Assembly: GCF_001686925.1 (NCBI RefSeq)
Contig: NZ_LVEN01000046.1
Span: 496,001-560,000 of the forward strand
Length of the DNA stretch: 64,000 nucleotides
Direction: 5' to 3'
DNA from: Flavobacterium piscis
Lineage (GTDB): Bacteria; Bacteroidota; Bacteroidia; Flavobacteriales; Flavobacteriaceae
Part shown: in pieces, positions 33,720-41,683 of the stretch
How positions within the stretch are numbered: position 1 is the stretch's first letter
How the letters are laid out: every line of letters starts with the position of its first letter
The notes under the pieces: model-generated
Databases searched by the model: none
What the model saw: only the letters and a program-made list of their open reading frames with translations
What the model was told of the DNA's origin: nothing
Translations under genes and position numbers: made by a program

Positions 33720-34247
33720 TTACAAATTAAAAGAAGCTCCTAAACTAAAAGTAAACTGATTGTTTAAGTGATCGAATACTCCGTCGTTGCTACCGTATTT
33801 TGCAATTGGAAAACCAAGTTCTGTGAAAACACCAAATCCATCAGTAAAAAAGTAACGACCACCAACATGACCGCCAAAATTGTGCAATCCTAAACTTAAA
33901 CCAGGATAAACATCTAATTGATCAACACCAATAACACTGCTTAAATTAGCATTAATTCTGGCTTTAGCATCAAAACGATCACTAAAATCAGGTTTGTAAT
34001 CATTGTAAGGAGTTGGGTTACTATGGTAAAAACCATTAAAATTATCTACACCCAATAAATAATTAGCAACAAAACCAAAAGAGAAATTTTCACCTAAACC
34101 AAAATCAACAGAACCCTGAATTCCTGAACCACCATCTTGTATGTTAGCACCAACGTTAACTTTAACATCTCCTTTTCCTTTAAAAGCTTGTTGAGCTTGT
34201 GTAAATCCAAATGATACTAAAAACAAAAGTGTAATAACCTTTTTCAT
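33720..34247 (-). CDS. Outer-membrane beta-barrel protein (DUF6646-like)
   Basis: 175 residues with signal peptide (MKKVITLLFLVSFGFTQA). Alternating hydrophobic/polar strands follow (for example GDVKVNVGANIQ, NFSFGFVANYLLGV) and the protein ends in SLGASFNL with terminal hydrophobic residues, as in small outer-membrane barrels. Probably an 8-strand surface or stress-type porin-like protein. Function unknown; single gene between repeats and the phosphoesterase. Confidence 0.78.
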   Translation of the reverse strand: MKKVITLLFLVSFGFTQAQQAFKGKGDVKVNVGANIQDGGSGIQGSVDFGLGENFSFGFVANYLLGVDNFNGFYHSNPTPYNDYKPDFSDRFDAKARINANLSSVIGVDQLDVYPGLSLGLHNFGGHVGGRYFFTDGFGVFTELGFPIAKYGSNDGVFDHLNNQFTFSLGASFNL

Positions 34248-34295
34248 AAACTTAAAAATTAATTATTTAAAAATGCAAAAATAGTTTTTTATGAT

Positions 34296-35030
34296 CTAAT
34301 TTCTGCCTTTTTCGTTAGAATACAATTCATTTAACGGGTCACTTTGCCAGAATTCCTTGGTATTCACGTCCATAATGGTCAAAGGGCCTCTAAAGGCAGC
34401 GCCGGTATCTACATTCCAAACGCAGGCTTTTTGTACAGGAATTGTTTTTCCAATTCGGGTAACAGGAGTATGCCCGATATAAATTTCTTTATATAGTGTA
34501 AAACGTTTTGGATAAAGCAAATCATCAATCTTTAAATTAGGATCTAATGAAAGTGCCATTTCCCAAAGTGTTCTGTCCCAATAAAATAGTTTAGGGAAAT
34601 ATTCATATTTTACACCATTCAAATTAGTGAAGCCGGCATGAACAAAAAGGCGGTTTTCATCATCAAGATAATAATCCTCCAAAGATTCTAAAAAGCCAAT
34701 ATGAATTTGTTTTTTTTCTTCACTTACTTTTTCGTACGCCAATACAGTAGCTTCGCCACCGTGTTTGAACCATAAAGTTTCGTCGATCTCATCATTTTTG
34801 GTTTTAAACCAAGACAATAATAATTCGTCATGATTTCCTCTAATGCAAATGCAGTTTTGTTTGCTTTGCAAGTCCATCAAATAATCGATTACTTGTGGTG
34901 ACTGGCTCCATCCATCAACATAATCACCTAAAAAAATAAGAGTATCCCGGGTTGTAACTTTGGCTTTTTTCATCACTTGTTCAAGCGCGAGTAGTCCGCC
35001 GTGTATGTCGCCTATAACAAATGTTCGCAT
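34296..35030 (-). CDS. Metallophosphoesterase (Ser/Thr phosphatase-like)
   Basis: 244 residues with the full calcineurin-like metal signature: GDIHGG (near residue 7), GDYVDGW (about 38), RGNHDELL (about 65) and GHTPV near 200. This is the PP1/bacteriophage-lambda phosphatase type (also diadenosine-tetraphosphatase like). It starts 189 bp from the divergent lipoprotein. It would dephosphorylate Ser/Thr/Tyr proteins or nucleotides; substrate not readable. Confidence 0.92.
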   Translation of the reverse strand: MRTFVIGDIHGGLLALEQVMKKAKVTTRDTLIFLGDYVDGWSQSPQVIDYLMDLQSKQNCICIRGNHDELLLSWFKTKNDEIDETLWFKHGGEATVLAYEKVSEEKKQIHIGFLESLEDYYLDDENRLFVHAGFTNLNGVKYEYFPKLFYWDRTLWEMALSLDPNLKIDDLLYPKRFTLYKEIYIGHTPVTRIGKTIPVQKACVWNVDTGAAFRGPLTIMDVNTKEFWQSDPLNELYSNEKGRN

Positions 35031-35181
35031 TTTTTATTATTTCATGTAGAAATACAAAAATAAAGAAAATGATTTGTTTGTGAACATTAAGTTGAGAATC
35101 TTTAATCAGGAAAAAAGCGGCTCATTTTATTTGAAAGAATTTTCGGTTAAATTTTTATTAAAAAATACAAGTTTAAAAATT

Positions 35182-35189
35182 TATATTTG
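35182..35189 (+). promoter_or_regulatory. -7 element TATATTTG before the IPT/TIG lipoprotein
   Basis: TATATTTG fits TAnnTTTG and lies 30 bp before the ATG at 35219. No TTG at the right distance, so this is a half promoter. Confidence 0.45.
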
Positions 35190-35218
35190 CCAAAAATTAC
35201 GCCTTAAAAAATAAGTCT

Positions 35219-36331
35219 ATGAAATCAAAAATTACTTTATTATTTCTTCTTTCTTTATTTATAGTATCCTGTTCGGGTGATGATGATGCCAAATCTAAAC
35301 AATTCGAGTTCTTAGAATTTGAGAAAGATGTTGTGCTGCCTTCTCTTAATAGTGGTGATATTACTTTTTTAGCAATAGATTTCGATACAAATTTAGGAAA
35401 CTGGGATCTTAAACTTACTGATGAGGATGGTACTGTTTTAGCAGCTGTATTAGATCGCGTTGAAGATACTCGAATTGGTTTTGCTGATAAAAGGATTCAA
35501 AGAGTTGCATTTAAAGCTGCTCCTAAAAATGAAGGAGTCTATACTTTAGTTATTAAAAATAAGACAACAGATCAGGTTTATACGGATCATTTTATAGTGA
35601 GAAGTAAGACTTTTAATAAAATCAACTATCAATATGTTGAAGATTATACGATACTGTTTGCTCACAGTTCAAATGAACAGGAACCTACACAGGATTATAT
35701 TTATTTTCATAATATAAAAAACACGATCCAAAGTAGTATTTTGACAAGTGGAATTTCAGGAATAAGATTAGAAGATGTATCAACGTTTAAATCGTATGAT
35801 TTAGAATATTCTATTAATTCTAATACAAAAAAAGTAGAGTTTATAATTTCTAGCGGAGTTCCGGCAGGTAAATATTTCTTATCAGTAAGATATAACAATC
35901 TAATCGATACTTACTTTGAAAAAGATATTGTAGTACAGGAAGAAAAAATGCCAGTAATTTCATCTATTAATAAAGCTGCTTTTAAAGGTGGTGAAACGAT
36001 GGTTTTGAAAGGAAGTAATTTTAGATATAATTTTAATTTAGATTTACTGCCAGGATCAGCATATCGTTATTATAAATCACGTACAGCATTAGTTTTTACT
36101 GATCTTTATGGTACGGGAGAAATTGAGTTAAGTGCTTATGAATCAGATGCTAGTTTTAAATATATGAATGCACAGGCCACTGAGGTTAATTATCCAATTC
36201 CTGTAAAAACAGTGGATAAGTTTTTTTTCTTTGTAAGCGATAAGGAAGCAACTTATTTTGAAGGAACAGTAGCTTTAAGAACAGGACCATATATTAGCGA
36301 GCCAATGAAAATTAGAATAGATTTCAAATAA
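35219..36331 (+). CDS. Lipoprotein with IPT/TIG domain
   Basis: 370 residues with a lipoprotein signal (KITLLFLLSLFIVSCSGDDD, Cys near 18 followed by Ser-Gly-Asp-Asp). The Asp-rich +2 region resembles the surface-export signal used by Bacteroidota lipoproteins. The mature protein is beta-rich; residues of about 240-270 (PVISSINKAAFKGGETMVLKG) look like an IPT/TIG immunoglobulin-like domain. Likely a surface-exposed adhesion or binding protein. Closed by a terminator at 36355. Confidence 0.8.
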   Translation: MKSKITLLFLLSLFIVSCSGDDDAKSKQFEFLEFEKDVVLPSLNSGDITFLAIDFDTNLGNWDLKLTDEDGTVLAAVLDRVEDTRIGFADKRIQRVAFKAAPKNEGVYTLVIKNKTTDQVYTDHFIVRSKTFNKINYQYVEDYTILFAHSSNEQEPTQDYIYFHNIKNTIQSSILTSGISGIRLEDVSTFKSYDLEYSINSNTKKVEFIISSGVPAGKYFLSVRYNNLIDTYFEKDIVVQEEKMPVISSINKAAFKGGETMVLKGSNFRYNFNLDLLPGSAYRYYKSRTALVFTDLYGTGEIELSAYESDASFKYMNAQATEVNYPIPVKTVDKFFFFVSDKEATYFEGTVALRTGPYISEPMKIRIDFK

Positions 36332-36354
36332 AACAGAATGATCTAATGAATAAG

Positions 36355-36390
36355 AAAAACTGCAGTTTTAAAAAAGCTGCGGTTTTTTTT
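36355..36390 (+). terminator. Terminator after the IPT lipoprotein
   Basis: AAAAACTGCAG (36355-36365) pairs with CTGCGGTTTTT (36377-36387, one G-U), followed by more T. Confidence 0.75.
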
Positions 36391-36426
36391 ATGACTTACT
36401 TCAACTCATTTTCAAGGTTTCCTGTT

Positions 36427-36434
36427 TAAATTTG
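36427..36434 (+). promoter_or_regulatory. -7 element TAAATTTG immediately before dinB
   Basis: TAAATTTG fits TAnnTTTG and ends only 4 bp before the ATG at 36439. If it is used, transcription would start at or just around the start codon, giving a leaderless mRNA. Confidence 0.4.
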
Positions 36435-36438
36435 CATA

Positions 36439-37521
36439 ATGTCAGACACGCCAACATATCGAAAAATAATCCATGTTGATATGGATGCTTTTTATGCTTC
36501 GGTAGAGCAGATGGATAATCCTGCTTTGCGCGGAAAACCTATTGCTGTTGGAGGTTCAGAGAATAGAGGAGTGGTTTCGGCAGCTAGTTACGAAGCGCGT
36601 AAATTTGGTGTACGCAGTGCTATAAGTGGTGTTTTGGCCAAAAAATATTGTCCTGAAATTATTTTTGTACGACCACGATTTGATCGGTATAAAGAAATCT
36701 CAGGAAAAATTCACGCTATCTTTCACGATTATACAGATCTGGTTGAGCCACTATCGCTCGACGAAGCTTATCTGGATGTAACCCAGAATAAAAAAGGAAA
36801 TCCAAGTGCGAGTTTGCTGGCTCAGGAAATAAGGTTAAGAATTTTGAATGAAGTTGGAATCTCAGCTTCTGCGGGAATTTCGATCAATAAATTCGTAGCC
36901 AAAATTGCCAGTGATGTCAACAAACCAAACGGACAAAAAACTGTAAATCCGGATGAAGTTGAAGCTTTTCTGGAAGAATTGCCCATCAGAAAGTTTTATG
37001 GTGTTGGAAAAGTAACAACGGAAAAAATGTACCAGTTGGGCATTTTTACCGGTACAGATCTAAAAAGTAAATCGGTTGAATTTCTGGAAAAGCATTTTGG
37101 GAAATCAGGCGCTTTTTATTACAATGTAGTTCGGGGAATTCATAATAGCGAAGTAAAATCACATCGTATTACCAAATCTGTTGCGGCAGAAAATACATTT
37201 GATGTCAATCTGACCTCTGAAATTTTCATGCTGGAACAGCTCGACAAAATTGCCACATCACTTGAAAGACGATTACAAAGACATAAAATTTCAGGAAAAA
37301 CGGTTACGCTTAAAATAAAATACAGTGATTTTACGCAACAAACCCGCAGCAAAACTTTGCCTTATTTTATTTCAGATAAAAGTCTGATTCTCGAAACAGT
37401 AGAAGAATTATTATATCAGGAAAAAATGAAAGATTCAGTCCGATTGCTCGGAATTTCGCTTAATAACCTCAACACCGAAGAGAAAAAAGCGGTTGTAGTA
37501 CAACTAAAATTTACTTTCTAA
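36439..37521 (+). CDS. dinB: DNA polymerase IV (Y family)
   Basis: 360 residues, the normal DinB length. Catalytic carboxylates lie in HVDMDAFYASVEQ (near residue 10) and SLDEAYLDVT (near 108), followed by the helix-hairpin-helix region (FYGVGKVTTEKM) and a little-finger domain. It performs translesion synthesis. The C-terminus (KKAVVVQLKFTF) has no obvious canonical QLxLF clamp motif but ends in a similar QLKFTF. Located near other DNA-repair genes but not in one operon with them. Confidence 0.95.
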   Translation: MSDTPTYRKIIHVDMDAFYASVEQMDNPALRGKPIAVGGSENRGVVSAASYEARKFGVRSAISGVLAKKYCPEIIFVRPRFDRYKEISGKIHAIFHDYTDLVEPLSLDEAYLDVTQNKKGNPSASLLAQEIRLRILNEVGISASAGISINKFVAKIASDVNKPNGQKTVNPDEVEAFLEELPIRKFYGVGKVTTEKMYQLGIFTGTDLKSKSVEFLEKHFGKSGAFYYNVVRGIHNSEVKSHRITKSVAAENTFDVNLTSEIFMLEQLDKIATSLERRLQRHKISGKTVTLKIKYSDFTQQTRSKTLPYFISDKSLILETVEELLYQEKMKDSVRLLGISLNNLNTEEKKAVVVQLKFTF

Positions 37522-37579
37522 CTCTTATTAAACAATCGTTAAATAGGGAATAAAATCAATTTGTGATGAATTTACGCTC

Positions 37580-37587
37580 TATCTTTG
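37580..37587 (+). promoter_or_regulatory. Predicted promoter of the PAS gene (-7 TATCTTTG)
   Basis: TATCTTTG at 37580-37587 with TTTG at 37560-37563 (16-bp spacer), 32 bp before the ATG at 37619. Confidence 0.55.
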
Positions 37588-37618
37588 GTAAAAGACATTA
37601 TTATTTAAATTATTCAAA

Positions 37619-38113
37619 ATGAAAAACACCAATTTTGATGAAGCGTCGCATCGCAATTCAGTTCCTATCCTGGCATGGGATTTTCATTATGAATATTTAA
37701 ATGAATTGAAAGCTATTTTCTCTGATTTGAAAAAAGTAAATAAAATTTCGAATCAATTCACCTGGAATGAAACAAATTTGGAGATCGAACAACGCATTAA
37801 GGAAGAAGTAGTTTTAGTGACAGATCTTGATTTAAAGATCATTTTTGCCTCAAACGGAATCAGGCGAATGACCGGATACAAAGAAGAAGAAATCTTAGGG
37901 AAAACCCCAAAAATGTTTCAGGGTCCCAAAACCTCTAAAGTGGTTTTAAAAGAAATCAGAGAAGCAATCAAATTGCAGATTCCTTTTGAAAAAACAATTC
38001 AAAACTACAGAAAAGATGGCCGAACCTACAATTGTCAGATCAATGGAGCTCCGGTTTTTAACTTAAAAGGAAAACTGACGCACTTTATTGCTTTCGAGAA
38101 AGAAGTCGCGTGA
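37619..38113 (+). CDS. Stand-alone PAS protein resembling a LOV domain without the photoactive Cys
   Basis: 164 residues: an N-terminal helical part (1-55) and one PAS domain. The PAS contains IFASNGIRRMTGYKEEEILGKTPKMFQGPKT and NYRKDGRTYNCQINGAPVFN, which align with the LOV patterns GxNCRFLQGxxT and NYRKDGxxFWN. The Cys that forms the flavin adduct is replaced by Pro (KTPKMFQ). It could still bind FMN or act as a redox/ligand sensor. There is no output domain, so it must act through a partner. Confidence 0.8.
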   Translation: MKNTNFDEASHRNSVPILAWDFHYEYLNELKAIFSDLKKVNKISNQFTWNETNLEIEQRIKEEVVLVTDLDLKIIFASNGIRRMTGYKEEEILGKTPKMFQGPKTSKVVLKEIREAIKLQIPFEKTIQNYRKDGRTYNCQINGAPVFNLKGKLTHFIAFEKEVA

Positions 38114-38192
38114 TTTTGCCACAAAGTGTAATGATTTGCCACGAAGACACTAAGACACAAAGTTTTTTTATTCTCATATTTACTAAATAAAA

Positions 38193-38222
38193 AAGGCGCA
38201 AAGAAAATAATCTTTGCGCCTT
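38193..38222. terminator. Hairpin between PAS and fumarase genes (terminator and repeat)
   Basis: AAGGCGCAAAGA (38193-38204) pairs perfectly with TCTTTGCGCCTT (38211-38222). It sits inside a larger CCACAAAG / CTTTGTGGC inverted repeat spanning 38114-38240. It lies between convergent genes, so it may terminate both. Confidence 0.7.
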
Positions 38223-38244
38223 AGTGCCTTTGTGGCTATAGCAT

Positions 38245-39849
38245 TTATAAGTTTTCAAAGAAATCATTTCCTTTATCATCTGTAATAATGAACGCAGGGA
38301 AATCTTTAACTGTAATTTTACGAACCGCTTCCATTCCTAATTCCTCAAAATCAACTACTTCAACTTTTAAAATATTATCCTGAGCTAAAATTGCAGCAGG
38401 ACCGCCAATAGAACCTAAGTAAAATCCGCCATATTTGTTACAGGCATCAGTTACTTGTTTAGTACGGTTTCCTTTTGCCAGCATAATCATACTTCCGCCA
38501 TGTTTCTGGAATTCATCCACATAAACGTCCATACGTCCTGCAGTTGTTGGGCCAAAACTTCCTGAAGCCATTCCTTCCGGAGTTTTTGCCGGTCCAGCGT
38601 AATAAACAGGATGGTTTTTAAAGTATTCCGGCATTGGTTTACCCTCTTCTAGTAATTCTTTGATTTTTGCGTGTGCAATATCGCGGGCAACAATTACGGT
38701 TCCGTTTAGTTTTAAACGTGTTTTAATTGGGTATTGAGTTAGTTTAGCCAAAATATCAGCCATTGGCATATTGAGGTCAATTTCAACAGGAGCTTCTAAA
38801 TGCGGAGCTGTTTCCGGTAAAAATTGTTTTGGATTTACTTCTAATTGTTCAACGAAAATTCCGTCTTTCGTAATTTTCCCTTTGATATTTCTGTCAGCAG
38901 AACAAGAAACCCCTAATCCAACCGGACAAGAAGCCGCGTGACGTGGTAAACGAATCACACGAACATCATGTGTAAAGTATTTACCGCCAAACTGAGCGCC
39001 AATGGCACTTTCCTGGCAAATTTGCTGCACTTTTGCTTCCCATTCGATATCACGAAAAGCCTGACCCGCCATGTTTCCTGAAGTAGGCAAATGATCGTAA
39101 TATCCTGCAGATGCTTTCTTAACAGCACTTAAATTTGCTTCCGCAGAAGTTCCTCCAATTACTAAAGCCAAATGATAAGGTGGACAAGCTGAAGTTCCTA
39201 AATCCTTTATTTTTGCGCGAACAAAAGCATCCATTGATTTTTCATTCAATAATGATTTTGTTTGCTGATATAGGTATGTTTTATTAGCAGATCCACCGCC
39301 TTTTGCCATAAATAAAAACTCATACGAAGTTCCTTTTTTAGCATAAATATCAATTTGTGCCGGAAGATTCGATCCTGAATTTTTTTCTTCAAACATCGAA
39401 ATCGGTACAATTTGCGAATAACGTAAGTTGCGTTTTTGGTACGTATTGAAAATTCCTCTGCTCAGCCATTCTGCATCATCAACACCGGTAAAGATACTTT
39501 CGCCTTTTTTTGCCATTACAATCGCTGTTCCGGTATCCTGGCAGCTTGGTAATTGACCTTCGGCAGCAACCGAAGCATTTTGTAATAAATTATAAGCTAC
39601 AAAACGATCGTTGTCTGTCGCCTCAGGATCATCAAGAATTTTACGTAGTTTTTGCAAATGCGTTGTTCTTAACATGAAAGAAACATCTGTAAGGGCTTCT
39701 TCGGCCAATAATTCTAATCCTTTTGGATCAACGGTCAGAACTTCACGTTCTCCAAATTGTTCTACTTTTACAAAATCAGAAGTAATTTTGCGGTACTGTG
39801 TATCATCCTTTAAAATAGGATAAGGGTCTTGGTATATAAAATCAATCAT
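38245..39849 (-). CDS. Class I fumarate hydratase (Fe-S)
   Basis: 534 residues, single-chain fumarase of the FumA/FumB type with fused alpha and beta parts. Cys-bearing motifs include LPSCQDTGTAI (near 120) and the SCPVGLGVSC region (near 300), which supply ligands of the [4Fe-4S] cluster. Later, GPTTAGRMDVYVDEF and GNRTKQVTDACNKYGGFYLGS mark the C-terminal domain. Reaction: fumarate + H2O to malate in the TCA cycle. Oxygen-sensitive. Monocistronic with its own -7 element. Confidence 0.95.
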   Translation of the reverse strand: MIDFIYQDPYPILKDDTQYRKITSDFVKVEQFGEREVLTVDPKGLELLAEEALTDVSFMLRTTHLQKLRKILDDPEATDNDRFVAYNLLQNASVAAEGQLPSCQDTGTAIVMAKKGESIFTGVDDAEWLSRGIFNTYQKRNLRYSQIVPISMFEEKNSGSNLPAQIDIYAKKGTSYEFLFMAKGGGSANKTYLYQQTKSLLNEKSMDAFVRAKIKDLGTSACPPYHLALVIGGTSAEANLSAVKKASAGYYDHLPTSGNMAGQAFRDIEWEAKVQQICQESAIGAQFGGKYFTHDVRVIRLPRHAASCPVGLGVSCSADRNIKGKITKDGIFVEQLEVNPKQFLPETAPHLEAPVEIDLNMPMADILAKLTQYPIKTRLKLNGTVIVARDIAHAKIKELLEEGKPMPEYFKNHPVYYAGPAKTPEGMASGSFGPTTAGRMDVYVDEFQKHGGSMIMLAKGNRTKQVTDACNKYGGFYLGSIGGPAAILAQDNILKVEVVDFEELGMEAVRKITVKDFPAFIITDDKGNDFFENL

Positions 39850-39863
39850 TTCTTTGTTTTTGA

Positions 39864-39871
39864 CAAAGTTA
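39864..39871 (-). promoter_or_regulatory. -7 element TAACTTTG of the fumarase gene
   Basis: The complement of 39864-39871 is TAACTTTG (TAnnTTTG), 14 bp before the start codon. No clear TTG at the expected upstream distance. Confidence 0.45.
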
Positions 39872-39920
39872 GAAATTATTTACCTAAGAAAGAATTTGAA
39901 TAAGCTATGTTTTAAAGTGT

Positions 39921-40649
39921 TTATTCTTGTTTATGAAAGTCATCAAAACTCATTTTTTTCTCAAAATAAGTCTTGTCTTTTGCCGAAAGCAATTGCTTTT
40001 GCCATTGATTTCCGCTTAAGCGAAAAACAATCGAATCGGAATGTTTTGCTATTCCCATGTTTTCATCATTATCATCGGGTTCAAAAGAAACCGTTTTGCA
40101 GTAGAACGATTCAGGATTGGCTTTCGCCGAAGGATTTTCGAACTCGACCCAACTTCCCCAACCGCTATCAGACATCGTATACCAATCATAAACCAATTGT
40201 ATATCATTATTTTTTAAATAGTACAAATAATGACTTTGATTATAACCACAAGCCGGATATCCAAAACTAATTTGAATAAAGGGGGAATTTTTGGCACTTT
40301 CTGTTCCTAATCCGTAGATAGCGGCCCATTCAGAACCTTTATCGACTCCCTTGATGGTAATTTTTGAAGTAGTAGTTTTGGTTTTATTCTGATAAAAATC
40401 AAGTTGGTATTTTGCCGTAACAATACTGTCTTTGTCTGCTTTTTGCTCTAGAAGATTTGCCAGAATATAATTGTCCTCTGATGTCTCTCCATAATCAGCA
40501 ATAGAAATTGTATCTGTTTTTAAGAAATTCTCTTTAGCTGCAATGGTTTCGGTTTTAGTTCCCGGAGTTGCAGCGATTGCCTGATCGACTGGTTTTGGCT
40601 TTTGGCAAGCTATTAAAAGGCATGCGATAAAAAGATATTGTGGTTTCAT
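39921..40649 (-). CDS. Hypothetical lipoprotein, 242 aa
   Basis: I place the start at the ATG at 40649 (MKPQYLFIACLLIACQKPKP), which gives a lipoprotein signal with the lipidated Cys near residue 15. An in-frame ATG at 40727 would translate part of a REP repeat and destroy the signal. The mature protein is beta-rich, with repeated NKTKTTTSKITIKG and NDNDIQLVYDWYT-like segments. No family is recognised. It is followed by the fumarase promoter region and preceded by the REP cluster. Confidence 0.75.
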   Translation of the reverse strand: MKPQYLFIACLLIACQKPKPVDQAIAATPGTKTETIAAKENFLKTDTISIADYGETSEDNYILANLLEQKADKDSIVTAKYQLDFYQNKTKTTTSKITIKGVDKGSEWAAIYGLGTESAKNSPFIQISFGYPACGYNQSHYLYYLKNNDIQLVYDWYTMSDSGWGSWVEFENPSAKANPESFYCKTVSFEPDDNDENMGIAKHSDSIVFRLSGNQWQKQLLSAKDKTYFEKKMSFDDFHKQE

Positions 40650-40700
40650 TACTGTGTGGTATTTTATTAATTCAATGAATTGAAATTTGGTTTTATTTTT

Positions 40701-41007
40701 AAACCGGATTAAAATTGCTTGATTCATATTTTTAAACCGGATTAAAATCCGGCCCTACAATATAATCCGTTCCTCCGGAACTCTAAAAAAAAGAGCTATG
40801 GATCCGATTCTAATTTAAACCGGATTAAAATCCGGCCCTACAATATAAATCCGTTCCTCCGGAACTCTAAAAAAAAGAGCTATGGATCCGATTCTAATTT
40901 AAACCGGATTAAAAACCGGCCCTACAAAACAATCCGTTCCTCCGGAACTCTAATAAAGAGCCATCGGCTCGATCCATATTGTAGGGCTGGACTTCAGTCC
41001 AGTTTAA
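40701..41007. repeat. REP/BIME cluster downstream of the RAYT gene
   Basis: Three tandem units of 83-84 bp start at 40734, 40817 and 40901, each beginning AAACCGGATTAAAATCCGGC (unit 3 AAAAACCGGC) and continuing CCTACAATAT...CCGTTCCTCCGGAACTC. A lone partial REP lies at 40701-40718. The cluster ends with the inverse REP GGGCTGGACTTCAGTCCAG at 40984-41002. Units are near-identical and contain no unique spacers. The cluster accounts for the whole 40650-41013 gap. Confidence 0.9.
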
Positions 41008-41013
41008 ATATAA

Positions 41014-41475
41014 TTATATTAAATTTTCAAAAATATATTTTTCATCGAATTTGACATTAAATTTATTTAAAAAAGAAATATATTCATCTTTAAAATTTTG
41101 ATTTTTATGATGCTCCTCTTGATTAGCAATATATTTATATACAGCATCAATATGAGATTTGCTGTAGGAGAAAGCACCATAACCTTCCTGCCATTCGAAT
41201 TTATGTTTTGTTAATTGATGATCATTTATAAATTTTGATGATTTCCCTTTTACAATTTTCATTAATTCCGAAATTGAAATTGTTGGCTTAAGGCTGAAAA
41301 GACAATGAACATGATCTTCTGTTCCGTCTACAATTAAGGTTTTGCAACCCGTTTCATTTATTAAATTTCCGATGACACTTAATATTTTTGATTTGCAGTC
41401 ATTTGTAATAGTTGCTTCCCTATATTTTACTGCAAAAACTGCCTGAATATAAACTTGATGATAAGTATTTGACAT
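41014..41475 (-). CDS. REP-associated tyrosine transposase (RAYT, Y1/IS200-like)
   Basis: 153 residues, intact. It has the HUH motif (TEDHVHCLFSL) and the C-terminal catalytic Tyr helix (DAVYKYIANQEEHHK), plus the conserved FEWQEGYGAFSYS block. RAYTs are single-copy domesticated IS200/IS605 relatives that cleave at and mobilise REP sequences. This gene is bracketed on both sides by REPs of one family (40701-41007 and 41560-41666), as expected for a functioning unit. It differs clearly from the broken copy at 15381. Confidence 0.93.
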   Translation of the reverse strand: MSNTYHQVYIQAVFAVKYREATITNDCKSKILSVIGNLINETGCKTLIVDGTEDHVHCLFSLKPTISISELMKIVKGKSSKFINDHQLTKHKFEWQEGYGAFSYSKSHIDAVYKYIANQEEHHKNQNFKDEYISFLNKFNVKFDEKYIFENLI

Positions 41476-41559
41476 TTTGTATTTGTTGGTAACGATTTAA
41501 ATCCGCAACAATAATACAAAATATTCTTACAAAAAAATAAATATAATTGATTATATATT

Positions 41560-41666
41560 AAACCGGATTAAAATCCGGCCCTACAATATAAATCGTTCCT
41601 CAGGAACTCTAAAAAAAGAGCCGTAGGCTCGCCCTATATTGTAGGGCTGGACTTCAGTCCAGTTTA
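41560..41666. repeat. REP pair upstream of the RAYT gene
   Basis: It begins AAACCGGATTAAAATCCGGC (41560) and ends GGGCTGGACTTCAGTCCAG...TTTA (to 41666). The two ends are inverted versions of one REP, with the small hairpin AGGAACTC / GAGCC...GGCTC inside. Same family as the 40701 cluster. Confidence 0.9.
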
Positions 41667-41683
41667 GATAAAATCATAATGAT

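Noticed and set aside
39854..40270. Plus-strand open frame opposite the lipoprotein
   Set aside because: It is antisense to the supported lipoprotein gene, has no signal or family, and has the biased composition of a reverse-strand shadow.
40734..40985. Regular 83-84 bp repeats that look like a CRISPR array
   Set aside because: The units are almost identical over their full length with no unique spacers, there are no cas genes, and they end in inverted REP hairpins next to a RAYT gene.
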